This document shows positions 9,316-18,347 of a stretch of DNA of 64,000 nt, piece after piece. The translations under genes were made by a program, and so were the position numbers. The DNA lies in NCBI RefSeq assembly GCF_002198715.1, contig NZ_MWLK01000038.1, positions 30,032-94,031 of the forward strand, written 5' to 3'. Under the pieces are notes generated by a model. It did no database searches. It was given only the letters and a program-made list of their open reading frames with translations, and was not told the DNA's origin. How positions within the stretch are numbered: the first letter of the stretch is position 1; every line of letters begins with the position of its first letter. The stretch is from Rhodomicrobium sp. R_RK_3 (GTDB lineage: Bacteria > Pseudomonadota > Alphaproteobacteria > Rhizobiales > Rhodomicrobiaceae).

Positions 9316-9842
9316 GAATTGCCACCCATTGCGGACATGGCCTGCTGGATCGCGGCGACGATGTTGGGGTAGGCGCCGCAGCGGCAGATATTGCCGCTCA
9401 TCAATTCGCGGATTTCCTCGGCCGTGTGCGCCTTGCCTTCGGCGAGCAGTCCCGCCGCCGAGCAGATCTGGCCCGGGGTGCAGTAGCCGCATTGGAAGGC
9501 GTCATGGTCGATGAAGGCCTGCTGCAGCGCATGCAGCTTGCCGTCGGCCATCAGGCCCTCGATGGTCGTCACCTCGGAGCCGTCCTTCATGACCGCCAGC
9601 GTCAGGCAGCTATTGACGCGGCGCCCGTCGACCAGAACGGTGCAGGCGCCGCACTGGCCGTGGTCGCACCCCTTTTTCGTGCCGGTGAGGTCGAGAGTGT
9701 CGCGCAGAAGGTCGAGCAAACTCGTCCATGGCGCAATCTGGAGCTGCTTTAAGTCTCCATTGATCTTCAAGGAAACTTTGATTTTTGGGGGGGTGGGTAT
9801 GGATTCGCTGATCGGCCGTGTTGCTTCGATCGTGCGCACCAT
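9312..9842 (-). CDS. [2Fe-2S] iron-sulfur subunit of molybdenum hydroxylase (PaoA-like)
   Basis: Small electron-transfer subunit, 176 residues. The plant-type ferredoxin cluster is bound by C59, C64, C67 and C79 (GCDHGQCGACTVLVDGRRVNSC region) and the second cluster by C118, C121, C153 and C155 (QCGYCTPGQ, GNICRCGAYPN). It passes electrons from Moco to FAD. The ATG at 9842 is preceded by GGAGA at suitable distance, so the longer in-frame reading starting near 10118 is not used. E. coli PaoA has a twin-arginine export signal; none is visible here, so this complex is probably cytoplasmic. First gene of the operon. Confidence 0.95.
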   Translation of the reverse strand: MVRTIEATRPISESIPTPPKIKVSLKINGDLKQLQIAPWTSLLDLLRDTLDLTGTKKGCDHGQCGACTVLVDGRRVNSCLTLAVMKDGSEVTTIEGLMADGKLHALQQAFIDHDAFQCGYCTPGQICSAAGLLAEGKAHTAEEIRELMSGNICRCGAYPNIVAAIQQAMSAMGGNS

Positions 9843-10038
9843 TAGCGTTCTCCGCGTGATGACGAACTCATCCGTGCCTTTTAGCTTCCGTCCGTTGCGC
9901 GAGGCTGGCGGAAGAGGCGGTGGACCATGGGAGCGCCGGTGAGAGAGGAACCCGGCTGGAGTACGGCCATGGTTGGCTCTTGTCTGAACGCCAAGGTTGC
10001 GACGCGGTTCCGCCTGCGCGCCAAAGGCGCTGACGTCG

Positions 10039-11406
10039 CTAGAGGTCGTTGACCTTGATATAGCGCTCCAGCCGCTTCCGCTCGCCTTCGGCGGCATGAT
10101 AGTGGCCTTCCAGGACATGGTAGGCTTCCGCGAGGCGCTTGCCTTCGCCTTCCAGCTTTTGGTACGCTGCCACGAGCCGCCGGCGTTCCTTCTCCATCGC
10201 GGCCTGGACGGGATCGGGGTGGAAGATGCTCGTCCGCGCGGCCGGCATGGCGGCGGGAGGCTGGCGGGCGAGTTCGGCGACGATCAGCCGGGTGCGGGCC
10301 CAAAGCTGGCGATCGGTGTCGAAGACGGTGAGATATTTGCGCCAGTTGGCATAGGCCAGCCGGTAGAGCTCATCCGGGTCATCCAGCAGGCGCCGCAAGC
10401 TGGCGACGGTCCGGTCCAGGTCGAAATCCAGCAGGATGAAATCCTCGCCCGGCGTGAGGGACGGGTTGAGCTCGAGCGGATCGTTGATGCAGTTCAGGAC
10501 GCCGCGGCAGCCGGCCTCGATGCAGGCGCCGGTCGGGAAGCCGTCGAAGGCGCCCGGCGCCAGAACATGGGGCCGGTTGACGGAAATGATGGCGTCCATC
10601 GACGCATAGAAGCTGGCGAAGAAATCGCTGGGCTGCCTGCCGTGGAAGACGAATTGCGCCTCCGCGCCGCCCAGCGCGATATCGCCGGCGCCGTAATTCC
10701 CAACGACATGAAACCGCAGCCGGGGATCGCCGGAGGCCAGGGCGGTGGCGATGCGGACGAATTCGTCATAGCCCTTCGAGACGAGGTCGCCGGCATATTT
10801 ATGCGCGACGAAGCAGAGATCGAGCGTGTCCTTCTGGCGGCCGAATTGCTGCTTGTCGCGGTGGAAGTCGAAATCGCCACGGCTCTCGAAGACGCCGCCG
10901 AAAACCAGCGCGATCCGGGCCGGATCGCAGCCGAAGCGTGAGATCAGATAGTCCTTCGTGACCTTTTGCGTGGCGATGATCTTGCGGCACAAGGGAGAGG
11001 CGACGATCGGAAGCAGCTTGGCGTCGGACTCCGCCTGGTCGAGCCCGAAGCCGCCGCCCGGATAGAGCTGAAAGATGAATGGCAGCTCGAGCGCCTCGAA
11101 AAACGGCAGCAGCGCCGACGCGTTGGCGAGGAAGGTGACATAGGCGAGGCGGCCATTGGCGGCGGAGCCATCGCCGAACGGCACGATCCTGGCCTTGAGC
11201 GCCGGATCGAGTTTGAGCGCCTCGAGGGCTGCCGCGAAACGCTGATCGCGGTCGCGCGGATGCTGCTCGGTGGAGACGATCTTGGCGTCGAAGAACGACA
11301 GGTAATGGCCGTATTCCAGGTTGCGGAACGGCGAGTATCCCGTGGGAAGGCTGTCGTCGAATATGAGCAGGTCGGCGTGATGTCCCGCCGCATCGGTGTT
11401 CTGCAA
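10039..11406 (-). CDS. Glycosyltransferase (GT4-like) with C-terminal coiled coil
   Basis: Probable retaining glycosyltransferase, 455 residues. A GT-B C-terminal half is suggested by the segments CFVAHKYAGDLVSKGYDEFV and RFHVVGNYGAGD, followed by FHGRQPSDFFASFYASMDAI and PGAFDGFPTGACIEAGCRGV (sugar-nucleotide site with the conserved acidic/Gly loop). The last about 60 residues (EKERRRLVAAYQKLEGEGKR and on) are a charged coiled coil. I place the start at TTG 11406-11404 because GGAGG lies 7 nt upstream and the protein then begins MQNTDAAGHHADLLIFDDSL; the in-frame extension to 11484 is low-complexity and lacks an SD. It probably adds a sugar in surface-polysaccharide synthesis, together with 11493-18199. 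Confidence 0.8.
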   Translation of the reverse strand: MQNTDAAGHHADLLIFDDSLPTGYSPFRNLEYGHYLSFFDAKIVSTEQHPRDRDQRFAAALEALKLDPALKARIVPFGDGSAANGRLAYVTFLANASALLPFFEALELPFIFQLYPGGGFGLDQAESDAKLLPIVASPLCRKIIATQKVTKDYLISRFGCDPARIALVFGGVFESRGDFDFHRDKQQFGRQKDTLDLCFVAHKYAGDLVSKGYDEFVRIATALASGDPRLRFHVVGNYGAGDIALGGAEAQFVFHGRQPSDFFASFYASMDAIISVNRPHVLAPGAFDGFPTGACIEAGCRGVLNCINDPLELNPSLTPGEDFILLDFDLDRTVASLRRLLDDPDELYRLAYANWRKYLTVFDTDRQLWARTRLIVAELARQPPAAMPAARTSIFHPDPVQAAMEKERRRLVAAYQKLEGEGKRLAEAYHVLEGHYHAAEGERKRLERYIKVNDL

Positions 11407-11492
11407 AGCTACGCCTCCGCACAATTTCCCGGAAGCGCGACCCGCGTCCCGGCGCCCGCGGCATCTCCATGCCCGCTTGCTCACCCCGGCCT

Positions 11493-12266
11493 TTAGCCGG
11501 TGAGCGCGATATCCTTGGCGCGGAACGACGGGATCCAGCGCATGGATGGTTGCACGACATTATGATGGTAGGAGCCCAGCAGCTCGACCGGGATTTCCAC
11601 CGTATTGGCCCCGGAGGCGAGCAGGCCGGCGCCGAGCCGGTCGATCAGCGGTGACGAGGGCCGGTTGGAAAAATAGAAATCCGACCATTCGGAAGCGGAC
11701 AGCACGATCGGATAGATCTTGTTGCGCTTGGCGAATGTCAGCACGGCCGGAATGACGCCGATATTCTGCAGCGAGGCGGTTTGCGACTCGCAGAAATCAT
11801 TGCAGATGAAGAGGCCGCCCGGACTGAGCTTGGGGAACCAGAGATTGAGGTCGCGCAGCACATATTCATAGGTGTGGCTGCCATCGAGATAGATGACGTC
11901 GAGGGAGGCGTCGGCGAACCGGCTTGCGGCCTCGGCAATGTCGAGCCGCAGCACCTGCACCGATGGGTCGCCGCGAAAGCGCTCCATCACCTTGGCATAG
12001 GCCGCCTGCAAGGATTTGTCCGGGTTGCCGCCAAAATAATCCTTGAAAATGGAGCGGATATGCCTGGATTGCGGCGCCGTTTCCAGGACGAAATCATATT
12101 TCGCGTAATCCCAATGGTCGATCAGCGTCAGCCGGCCGGGATTGAGGACGCGGCGGCAATGGTCGGAAAACGCGCCCTCGAAGACGCCGAGCTCGACCAT
12201 GGTCGAGACCGCGCCGGGGCCGATGAATTCGATCAGCGCATGCCGATCCGCAAATGCAATAATCAT
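11493..12266 (-). CDS. Class I SAM-dependent methyltransferase (Methyltransf_24-like)
   Basis: SAM methyltransferase of 257 residues. The SAM-binding glycine-rich motif is MVELGVFEGAFSDHCRRVL, the acidic residue after beta-2 is in LTLIDHWD, and motif III-IV reads LDVIYLDGSHTYEYVLRDLN followed by LSPGGLFICND. Such enzymes in polysaccharide blocks often methylate sugar hydroxyls, but the acceptor is unknown. Start chosen at ATG 12266; an in-frame GTG at 12308 would add 14 residues. Neither has a strong SD. Upstream lies a 280-bp divergent region shared with the methyltransferase at 12547. Confidence 0.85.
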   Translation of the reverse strand: MIIAFADRHALIEFIGPGAVSTMVELGVFEGAFSDHCRRVLNPGRLTLIDHWDYAKYDFVLETAPQSRHIRSIFKDYFGGNPDKSLQAAYAKVMERFRGDPSVQVLRLDIAEAASRFADASLDVIYLDGSHTYEYVLRDLNLWFPKLSPGGLFICNDFCESQTASLQNIGVIPAVLTFAKRNKIYPIVLSASEWSDFYFSNRPSSPLIDRLGAGLLASGANTVEIPVELLGSYHHNVVQPSMRWIPSFRAKDIALTG

Positions 12267-12546
12267 GCGGCACAATCTATGCGTGCGCTTCGCGCATGCC
12301 AAGCGCACATCCAGGCGAGGCCAAACTTATCCACGGGCGCAACGGTTTTGCGCGCCGGGGGCGCGGGGCGTGCGTGAAGGCTTGTCAATTCGTGGCGCCC
12401 GCGCATTGCAACCACAGGTTTTGCTTGGTAATCATGCCGCCTGCGAATTTAGAGCCTTGGGCGGAGCAGGCGGCGACCCCTGCCGCGGCCGTTCGGGCGA
12501 TTTGCACTTGGCCTGCACGATTTCCCTTGAGCGCGAGGACACAGTT

Positions 12547-13332
12547 TTGAGCTTTACCGCCCACAACATCAGGCTTCCCGACGGACGCGAGACCTTCCCG
12601 GAAATCGGATATCTGGTCGCGGACAGCACCTGGATGAAGGCGGCGGCGCGGGTGCTGAGGGTCGTCTATGGCGAGGCGCTGCCGGAGAAATCGATCGCGG
12701 ATCTGGGCTGTCTGGAGGGCGGCTACACCGCCGAGTTCTCGCGCATGGGGATGCGGGCCGTGGGCATCGAAGTCCGGCAGGCGAATTTCGAAAATTGCCA
12801 GCGCGTGCGCCAGGAGCTCGGGCTGCCGAATCTGGATTTCAAAAAGGACGACGTCTGGAATCTGGCCGAATATGGCCAGTTCGACGCGATGTTCTGCTGC
12901 GGGCTGCTCTATCATCTGGACCAGCCGGCAAAGTTCATTCGTCTGATGGCGGACCATGCGCGCGGGGTCGTCATCATCAACACCCATTATGCGGTCGAGA
13001 AGGAGAGCGCGGTGTTCAAGCTGTCGCCGCTCACCGAGAATGAGGGACTGCCGGGCAAATGGTATGCCGAGCACAATGCCGAGTCCGAAAGCGAGATCGA
13101 GGCATTCAAATGGACGAGCTGGATGAACAAACTGTCCTTCTGGCTGACCAAGCCGGCGATCCTGCAAACACTGCAGGATTGCGGCTTCGATCTGGTCTTC
13201 GAGCAGTCGGACTGGCTGCATGACGGCATCCGGCCCTCGATGGAGGGCGGCTATTACAGCACCCATCATCGCGGCATGTTCGTCGGCATCCGGTCGGCGG
13301 AGATTCAGCGCGCGGCCGCCGGCCGCCGGTAA
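12547..13332 (+). CDS. Class I SAM-dependent methyltransferase
   Basis: 261-residue methyltransferase. Motif I is SIADLGCLEGGYTAEFSRMG, motif II VGIEVRQANFENC, and the post-motif region is FDAMFCCGLLYHLDQPAKFI. It is the only plus-strand gene in the polysaccharide block. The open frame reaches back to 12142, but the protein-like part begins at TTG 12547 with GAGG about 8 nt upstream, giving MSFTAHNIRLPDGRETFPEI. The 3' end overlaps the convergent acyltransferase by 28 bp (13305-13332). Probable role: methylation in surface-glycan synthesis; acceptor not determinable. Confidence 0.8.
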   Translation: MSFTAHNIRLPDGRETFPEIGYLVADSTWMKAAARVLRVVYGEALPEKSIADLGCLEGGYTAEFSRMGMRAVGIEVRQANFENCQRVRQELGLPNLDFKKDDVWNLAEYGQFDAMFCCGLLYHLDQPAKFIRLMADHARGVVIINTHYAVEKESAVFKLSPLTENEGLPGKWYAEHNAESESEIEAFKWTSWMNKLSFWLTKPAILQTLQDCGFDLVFEQSDWLHDGIRPSMEGGYYSTHHRGMFVGIRSAEIQRAAAGRR

Positions 13333-14480
13333 AGCGCGGCCAGCGCCCGCCGAGCGGCCGGCACCGCGGCATTCAGCATTCCGACCCACCAGCCGTCGAA
13401 CCGCATCAGCGGGTAGGCGACAAGGCACACGACCAGCGCGGTCGGCGCATAGAGGACGAGGGCCAGCCAGAGCGGCGGCACTTTTGCGCCCGCCAGAATG
13501 CACATCCATGACGTGAACGAGCACAGCACGAAGACGTGCAGGAGATAGAAGGGGAAGGACATTCCACCGAGAAAAGCGCCGAGCCTTCCGGAGAGCAGCG
13601 CGCGAAGCCCCGGATGGTAGAGCGCGACGCTCATGAAGCACATGGCGGCGACATTTTGGATGATGACCCAGGCCCAAAGCTGCGTGCCGGCCGGCAGCGT
13701 AGCGGCCCAGCCCCAGAGGCCGGCAGGGTCGAGCAGGTTGTAGGAAAATAGCACGAGGCCGAGTGAAACGAGCCCGATGGCAAGCCAATTGGCCATGCTG
13801 GCATCGCGGCCATATCTTTCATGCAGCAAACAGAAGATCATGCCGAGAGGAAAGCAGCTCAGATAGGGGTGATGGGCAGCGGCGGCGGCGGCAACGACCG
13901 CGAGCAGCAGCAGCGGCAGCCGCAGGCAGATCACGAGGGCCATCGCAAAGGTGACGAAGCTGCCGATCAGTTCCCAGTGCATCGTCCAAAGCACTTCGTT
14001 GAATTTGGGCGCGCTGCCGAGAAACGCCCAGAAGGAGGCTTCCTGCAGCACCCCGCCGATGTTTTCCGCGTGCCGGCCATAGCCCCTTAGCAGGAACGGC
14101 AGGTAGGGCTCGCTGCCCGCAATCACCTGTGCGGGTCTTGGAAAAGCCCCGCTTACGGCCCCGAAAATATAGGCGAAGCCGGCTAGGAGCACAGGCCCGG
14201 CGAGGCGCGGCCAGCGCTTGATGGCGGCGTCGGCGATGTCCAAAACGCGGCCGCTTCTGAGCGGGCGGCGGCTCAGCACGAAGCCGGAGAGCACGAAAAA
14301 CACGATGACGGCAGCGGAGCCATTGAAGAGGGTATAAAACGGCGTGCCGTTGGCGCTTCGCTCCAAGCCCGGCGCGAAATTGCGGAAGAAATGGCCGGTG
14401 AAGACGATGAATGCCGCCGCGCCGCGGATCGCGTCGAGCCCGGTTACTTTGTCCGAGGGGGATGTCCGCGGCCGGTCCAC
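13305..14480 (-). CDS. Acyltransferase 3 family O-acyltransferase
   Basis: Integral membrane acyltransferase of the OafA/NodX family, 391 residues, about ten hydrophobic segments. The signature N-terminus is GLDAIRGAAAFIVFTGHFFR, containing the conserved R and H, and the family motif GSAAVIVFFVLSGFVLSRR follows. Members transfer acetyl or other acyl groups to polysaccharide hydroxyls at the cytoplasmic membrane. Start is GTG 14480, 12 bp after the stop of the upstream glycosyltransferase; no ATG fits. Last gene of the 18199-13305 operon. No SGNH domain is attached. Confidence 0.9.
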   Translation of the reverse strand: MDRPRTSPSDKVTGLDAIRGAAAFIVFTGHFFRNFAPGLERSANGTPFYTLFNGSAAVIVFFVLSGFVLSRRPLRSGRVLDIADAAIKRWPRLAGPVLLAGFAYIFGAVSGAFPRPAQVIAGSEPYLPFLLRGYGRHAENIGGVLQEASFWAFLGSAPKFNEVLWTMHWELIGSFVTFAMALVICLRLPLLLLAVVAAAAAAHHPYLSCFPLGMIFCLLHERYGRDASMANWLAIGLVSLGLVLFSYNLLDPAGLWGWAATLPAGTQLWAWVIIQNVAAMCFMSVALYHPGLRALLSGRLGAFLGGMSFPFYLLHVFVLCSFTSWMCILAGAKVPPLWLALVLYAPTALVVCLVAYPLMRFDGWWVGMLNAAVPAARRALAALYRRPAAAR

Positions 14481-14492
14481 GAAGGCGCCTGC

Positions 14493-15692
14493 TCAGCCGC
14501 TGGGATCGGGTTTGGCTTCGCCGGGGCGCATCATCGCATAAAGGCCTCGCAACTGGCGGCCGAGTCTCAGAATTTCCCGCTTGACCTTGTGTTGGAATTG
14601 CAGCGGCGCCCGCCTGCTCTGGACCAGCGGCGCCTGCGGGCCCAGTCTCGCGATGGCGCCGATGCGCGCCAGCACGGAGCATTCGCCGGCCGTGAAATCG
14701 CCCTCGGTCCGGCCCCGCAGCCAGGGGCTCTCGATGCCGCGAAGCAGATGGAAATCGACCATGGTGAAGCCGTAGCTGGCCCAGGCCGCCCTGCCGGCGT
14801 CGGTGTCCAGCAGCCGCATGCACATGTCGTTGGCGACCCAGGAGGCAATCGGCGAGATCGCGCCGGTCATCGACCACAGGTAAAGCGCTTTCTCGACGGC
14901 GAGATCGTAGCGCGGGTCGCTCGGCGGCAGCCGCGAGCCGAAGGCCAGGAAGAAGTCGCTGGCGGACATCGACTGCATGAATTCGGAGAAGATGTCGAAG
15001 AACTCGTTGCGGTCGCGCGTCGAGGCGGCGGGGGAGGGCGCGCTGGTATTGTCGTGGATGCGAAAGCGGACGAGCTTTTCATCGAGCACATGGATCTCGG
15101 CGCGCCTCACGATGGCGAGCCACATCTTGTAATCGGGCAGTTGCCGCAATCGATTGTCGTAGAGGCCGGCGCTGTCATAGAGGCTCTTGCGGATCAGCAC
15201 GGAGGGGTGGCAGAAGCAATTGCCGCCTTCCAGCAGCCGTCGCATCCAGGCATGGCGCGACCGGTTCTCCACCCGGAAAACATCGCCGTGGCCGCCGCCC
15301 TTGTCGCCCAGTTCCTCGCTATATTTGCCGATCCAGGAAACGTTGGTGAAGACCGCGCCGATATTGGGATCGGATATGAGCCAGGGGAGCTGCCGCTCCA
15401 GCTTGGCGGGCTCCCACAGATCGTCGGAATTGCAGATCGCGATCAGGGGACAGCGCGCGGCCCGGATGCCGATATTGAGGCTCTCGCTGCCGCCGGCATT
15501 GCGGTCGAGCGCGATGATCTTGATGCGCGGATCGTCCAGCCCGCGCAGCCGCGTCAGGCTGTCGTCGGAGGAGGCGTCCTCGACGACGATGATCTCGGCG
15601 ACGGGATGGGTCTGGTTGAGAACGCTGGCGACCGCGTCCAGGACGTAGGGCGCGTGATTATAGGACGGCACGATCACCGAAATCTCAGGCAT
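14493..15692 (-). CDS. Glycosyltransferase family 2
   Basis: 399-residue GT-A glycosyltransferase. The catalytic domain begins MPEISVIVPSYNHAPYVLDA and carries EIIVVEDASSDDS (nucleotide-binding Asp) and ICNSDDLWEPAKLERQ (the DxD-like SDD). About 170 residues follow the GT2 domain with no motif I recognise. ATG 15692 has GGGAGG 6 nt upstream and overlaps the previous gene by 8 bp. It probably transfers a sugar to a growing surface glycan. Confidence 0.9.
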   Translation of the reverse strand: MPEISVIVPSYNHAPYVLDAVASVLNQTHPVAEIIVVEDASSDDSLTRLRGLDDPRIKIIALDRNAGGSESLNIGIRAARCPLIAICNSDDLWEPAKLERQLPWLISDPNIGAVFTNVSWIGKYSEELGDKGGGHGDVFRVENRSRHAWMRRLLEGGNCFCHPSVLIRKSLYDSAGLYDNRLRQLPDYKMWLAIVRRAEIHVLDEKLVRFRIHDNTSAPSPAASTRDRNEFFDIFSEFMQSMSASDFFLAFGSRLPPSDPRYDLAVEKALYLWSMTGAISPIASWVANDMCMRLLDTDAGRAAWASYGFTMVDFHLLRGIESPWLRGRTEGDFTAGECSVLARIGAIARLGPQAPLVQSRRAPLQFQHKVKREILRLGRQLRGLYAMMRPGEAKPDPSG

Positions 15693-16458
15693 TTGCGACC
15701 TCCCGGCGGAGCGCATCAGCACGGCGGCCGATATTTTGAGAATAGCGCGCGGGCAGATGCGTCTGCATCGCCAGCAATGTCTCCAGCGTCTTCGAAATCT
15801 TGCGGCCCCGGTCGAGCGAGGACCAAGCGCCATTGGGCGAGATGTGATAGGTCGAGAGCACGGCGGGGAAAAAATCCATGCCGAGCCCCCTGGCGGCCAT
15901 GATGGTGTTGACCATCCAATCGTAGCCAAAGCTTTCCTGCGTGTCGGCGAGGATGTCCCGGAACACGGAGGTCTTGTAGAAGCAATTGGTGAAGGAGGCG
16001 GGGTAGTTTTCCTCGATCAGATCGAAGGCGGAGAGCCTGGAATAGCGCTCCGGATGGAGCTGCGCGGCGCCGAGCCGGTAGCGGCCGCCGTCCCGGATCA
16101 GGAACCGGTTGAAGCAGGACGGGGCTTCCGAGCGGGCGAGAAAAGCGGCGAGGATTTGCAGCCGCGTGTTCGAGGTCCAGACGTCGTCGGCCTCGAGCGG
16201 GGCGACGAAGGCGCTGTCGCAGAGGTCGAGCAGCTTCCGGTAATTGCCCATCACGCCGAGATTGGCGGGGTTGACGAGCAGTTCGATATTGTCGTGGCGG
16301 GCCGCCCAGGCGGCGGCCTTTTCGGCGGAGCGGTCGGTCGAGGCGTCGTCGCAGATCAGCACGCGGATGTCGCGGAAGATCGATTGCCGGACGACGGAGT
16401 CGACGGCCGCGTCCAGGGTCTGCTCATTGTTGTAGACGGGGATAATGACGGTGATCAT
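15685..16458 (-). CDS. Glycosyltransferase family 2
   Basis: 257-residue GT-A transferase consisting of little more than the catalytic domain: MITVIIPVYNNEQTLDAAVD, VLICDDASTDRSAEK, and the DxD equivalent PLEADDVWTSNTRLQI. A later conserved acidic region (ESFGYDWMVNTIM) fits the family catalytic base area. Its ATG overlaps the aminotransferase stop (ATGA at 16455-16458). Donor and acceptor are unknown; the upstream aminotransferase and N-acetyltransferase suggest an acetamido sugar as donor for one of the enzymes here. Confidence 0.9.
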   Translation of the reverse strand: MITVIIPVYNNEQTLDAAVDSVVRQSIFRDIRVLICDDASTDRSAEKAAAWAARHDNIELLVNPANLGVMGNYRKLLDLCDSAFVAPLEADDVWTSNTRLQILAAFLARSEAPSCFNRFLIRDGGRYRLGAAQLHPERYSRLSAFDLIEENYPASFTNCFYKTSVFRDILADTQESFGYDWMVNTIMAARGLGMDFFPAVLSTYHISPNGAWSSLDRGRKISKTLETLLAMQTHLPARYSQNIGRRADALRREVANA

Positions 16459-17561
16459 CTGACATTGGTGCCCAGAACGGCCCTCAGCACGGCGGCGATA
16501 TTCTCGACGTCGGCGCCGCTCACGCCGCTGTGGAACGGGAGCGCGAGCACGTCGCGGCTGGCCTGGCGCGCAACCGGGATCGCGGCGTCCTGCGGATGGC
16601 TGTAGCCGAAGGAGACGTCGCTGGTGAGAGGGTAGAAATATTTCCTGGCGAGGATGCCGCGCAGCTTGAGCTGGGCCTGGGCATGGTCGCGCAAATGCAC
16701 GCGGTCGGCGTCGAAACGGATGATGTAGTAGATATCGGTCGCGCTGTCCTCCGGGCCGGGGAAGAGGGAGATGCCGGCAAGATCGGCAAAGACGCTGTTA
16801 TAAAGCAGGCGCAATTGCGAGCGGGCGCGCCCCTCCTCGCCGATCTTGTCGAGGACCGCGAGCCCCATGGCGGCGGACAGCTCGGACATCTTGGCGTTGG
16901 TGCCGCATTGGGTGATCGAATCCTCCGATTCGATGCCGAAATTGCGGAGGCCGCGCAGCTTCTCGGCGAGCGCCGAACTCGACGTCTCGATGGCGCCGCC
17001 CTCGCCCGTGTGGAACATCTTGGTGGCGTGGAAACTATAGGCGACGGCATTGCCGAACTGTCCGATGGGCGTGCCCCGGAAGGCGGCGTTGAAGGAATGC
17101 GCGGCGTCGTAGACGACGGCGAGGGCATGTTTGTCGGCGATCTTCTGGATGGCGTCGACATCGCAGATGCGGCCATAGACATGCACGCCCATGATCGCCT
17201 CGGTGCGCGGGGTGATCGCGGCTTCGATCCGGGCGGGATCGATGGTCAGATTATGCGGATCGATATCGACGAAGACCGGCTGCGCGCCGGCCCAGACGAT
17301 GGCGTGCGTGGTGGCGCAGAAGGTGAAGGGCGTGGTGATGACTTCGCCCTTCACGCCGAGCCCCTGCAGGGCCAGTTGCAGCGCGATGGTGCCGTTGCTG
17401 ACCAGGATCAGATTGCGCGCCGCGACCAGCTCCCGCAGACGCAGTTCCAGCAGGGAGAGCAGCGGCCCGTTATTGGTGAAGCGGCGTTCCGCGAAGGCGA
17501 TGCGCAAATAGCTGGTGAAGCGCTCGAAATCGGGGACGATGGGCTGGGAAACGGTCAGCAT
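16455..17561 (-). CDS. DegT/DnrJ/EryC1/StrS sugar-nucleotide aminotransferase
   Basis: PLP-dependent aminotransferase, 368 residues, fold type I. The PLP lysine is K181 in AYSFHATKMFHTGEGG, the pyridine-N aspartate is D152 in VYDAAHSF, and the phosphate-binding region is SNGTIALQLAL. Family members transaminate 3- or 4-keto-6-deoxy nucleotide sugars. The overlapping upstream NeuD/PglD-like acetyltransferase suggests a 4-amino sugar (for example Qui4N or Fuc4N) that is then N-acetylated; that is inference. It overlaps the acetyltransferase by 7 bp and the next glycosyltransferase by 4 bp. Confidence 0.92.
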   Translation of the reverse strand: MLTVSQPIVPDFERFTSYLRIAFAERRFTNNGPLLSLLELRLRELVAARNLILVSNGTIALQLALQGLGVKGEVITTPFTFCATTHAIVWAGAQPVFVDIDPHNLTIDPARIEAAITPRTEAIMGVHVYGRICDVDAIQKIADKHALAVVYDAAHSFNAAFRGTPIGQFGNAVAYSFHATKMFHTGEGGAIETSSSALAEKLRGLRNFGIESEDSITQCGTNAKMSELSAAMGLAVLDKIGEEGRARSQLRLLYNSVFADLAGISLFPGPEDSATDIYYIIRFDADRVHLRDHAQAQLKLRGILARKYFYPLTSDVSFGYSHPQDAAIPVARQASRDVLALPFHSGVSGADVENIAAVLRAVLGTNVR

Positions 17562-18199
17562 TTGGCTTGCCCCATCGGCCGGGCCGGCACGCCGACCACC
17601 GTGCTTCCCGCCGCGACATCCCGGATGACGACCGCGCCCGCCCCGACGACGGACTTCCTGCCGACGGTGATCGGCCGCTCGGCGGTGCCGTTCATGATGG
17701 TGGCGCCGGTGCCGAGAAAGACTTCATCCTCGACGCGGACGCGCCCGGCCAGGGTGCAGCCCGGCGAGATGCTGACGAAATCGCCGATCCGGCTTTCATG
17801 CGAGATGGTCGAGCCGAGATTGACGATGGTGCCCCGGCCGAGCGTCACCTCCGCCGATATGCAGCAGCCGGCGAGCACCTGGACGCCGGGCGCCGGCGCG
17901 AAATCATAGGCAACGAACGCGCGCGAACTGACGAAGGCGCTTTCCTCGCCGATCCGGCTCTCGATGGCGCGGGTGATGCGGAGCCGCTGCGACGGGTCGC
18001 CCACCGCGATCAGCCAATTGGCCTTCGGATGGCGGCGGCAGGCGGTCTCGAAATCGAGCACGTCGAAACCGGCCTGCTGGCGCCCGGACTCGAAATCGTC
18101 GACAAGGCAGAGCACGCCGTCCCGGCCGAAATCAAAGATGAGCTGGGCCAGGAGGTCCTTCGCATGGCCGCCCGCGCCGTAAATACAAAATCGATTCAC
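17555..18199 (-). CDS. NeuD/PglD-like sugar N- or O-acetyltransferase
   Basis: Left-handed beta-helix acetyltransferase, 214 residues. The N-terminal Rossmann-like part (FCIYGAGGHAKDLLAQLIFD) and the C-terminal hexapeptide repeats (ISAEVTLGRGTIVNLGSTIS, RVRVEDEVFLGTGATIMNG, ITVGRKSVVGAGAVVIRDVA) are those of PglD and NeuD. His134 (ISHESRIGD) matches the catalytic His of PglD. It would use acetyl-CoA to acetylate the amino group installed by the downstream aminotransferase. First gene of the 18199-13305 operon. Confidence 0.9.
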   Translation of the reverse strand: MNRFCIYGAGGHAKDLLAQLIFDFGRDGVLCLVDDFESGRQQAGFDVLDFETACRRHPKANWLIAVGDPSQRLRITRAIESRIGEESAFVSSRAFVAYDFAPAPGVQVLAGCCISAEVTLGRGTIVNLGSTISHESRIGDFVSISPGCTLAGRVRVEDEVFLGTGATIMNGTAERPITVGRKSVVGAGAVVIRDVAAGSTVVGVPARPMGQAKC

Positions 18200-18253
18200 T
18201 TCGGTTAATTCGCCTTGCCGAGTTTTAAGCAGATTTTGCCCATGAAACTTGCC

Positions 18254-18270
18254 GCAACCTTAAGTTGCGA
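18254..18270. other. Small inverted repeat in the promoter region of the polysaccharide operon
   Basis: A 6-bp perfect stem (CGCAAC / GTTGCG) with a 5-nt loop lies 55 bp upstream of the acetyltransferase start and about 80 bp beyond the stop of the type I secretion adaptor at 18348. It could be an operator for the minus-strand operon or part of a weak terminator of the upstream gene. No T-tract follows. Confidence 0.3.
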
Positions 18271-18347
18271 AATGCGGGGCCGCAATCCCTTTTGCGTAGC
18301 ACGGCGCCGCATGGCGATGCGACTCAGTGGAAATCCCTACGCGGGTC

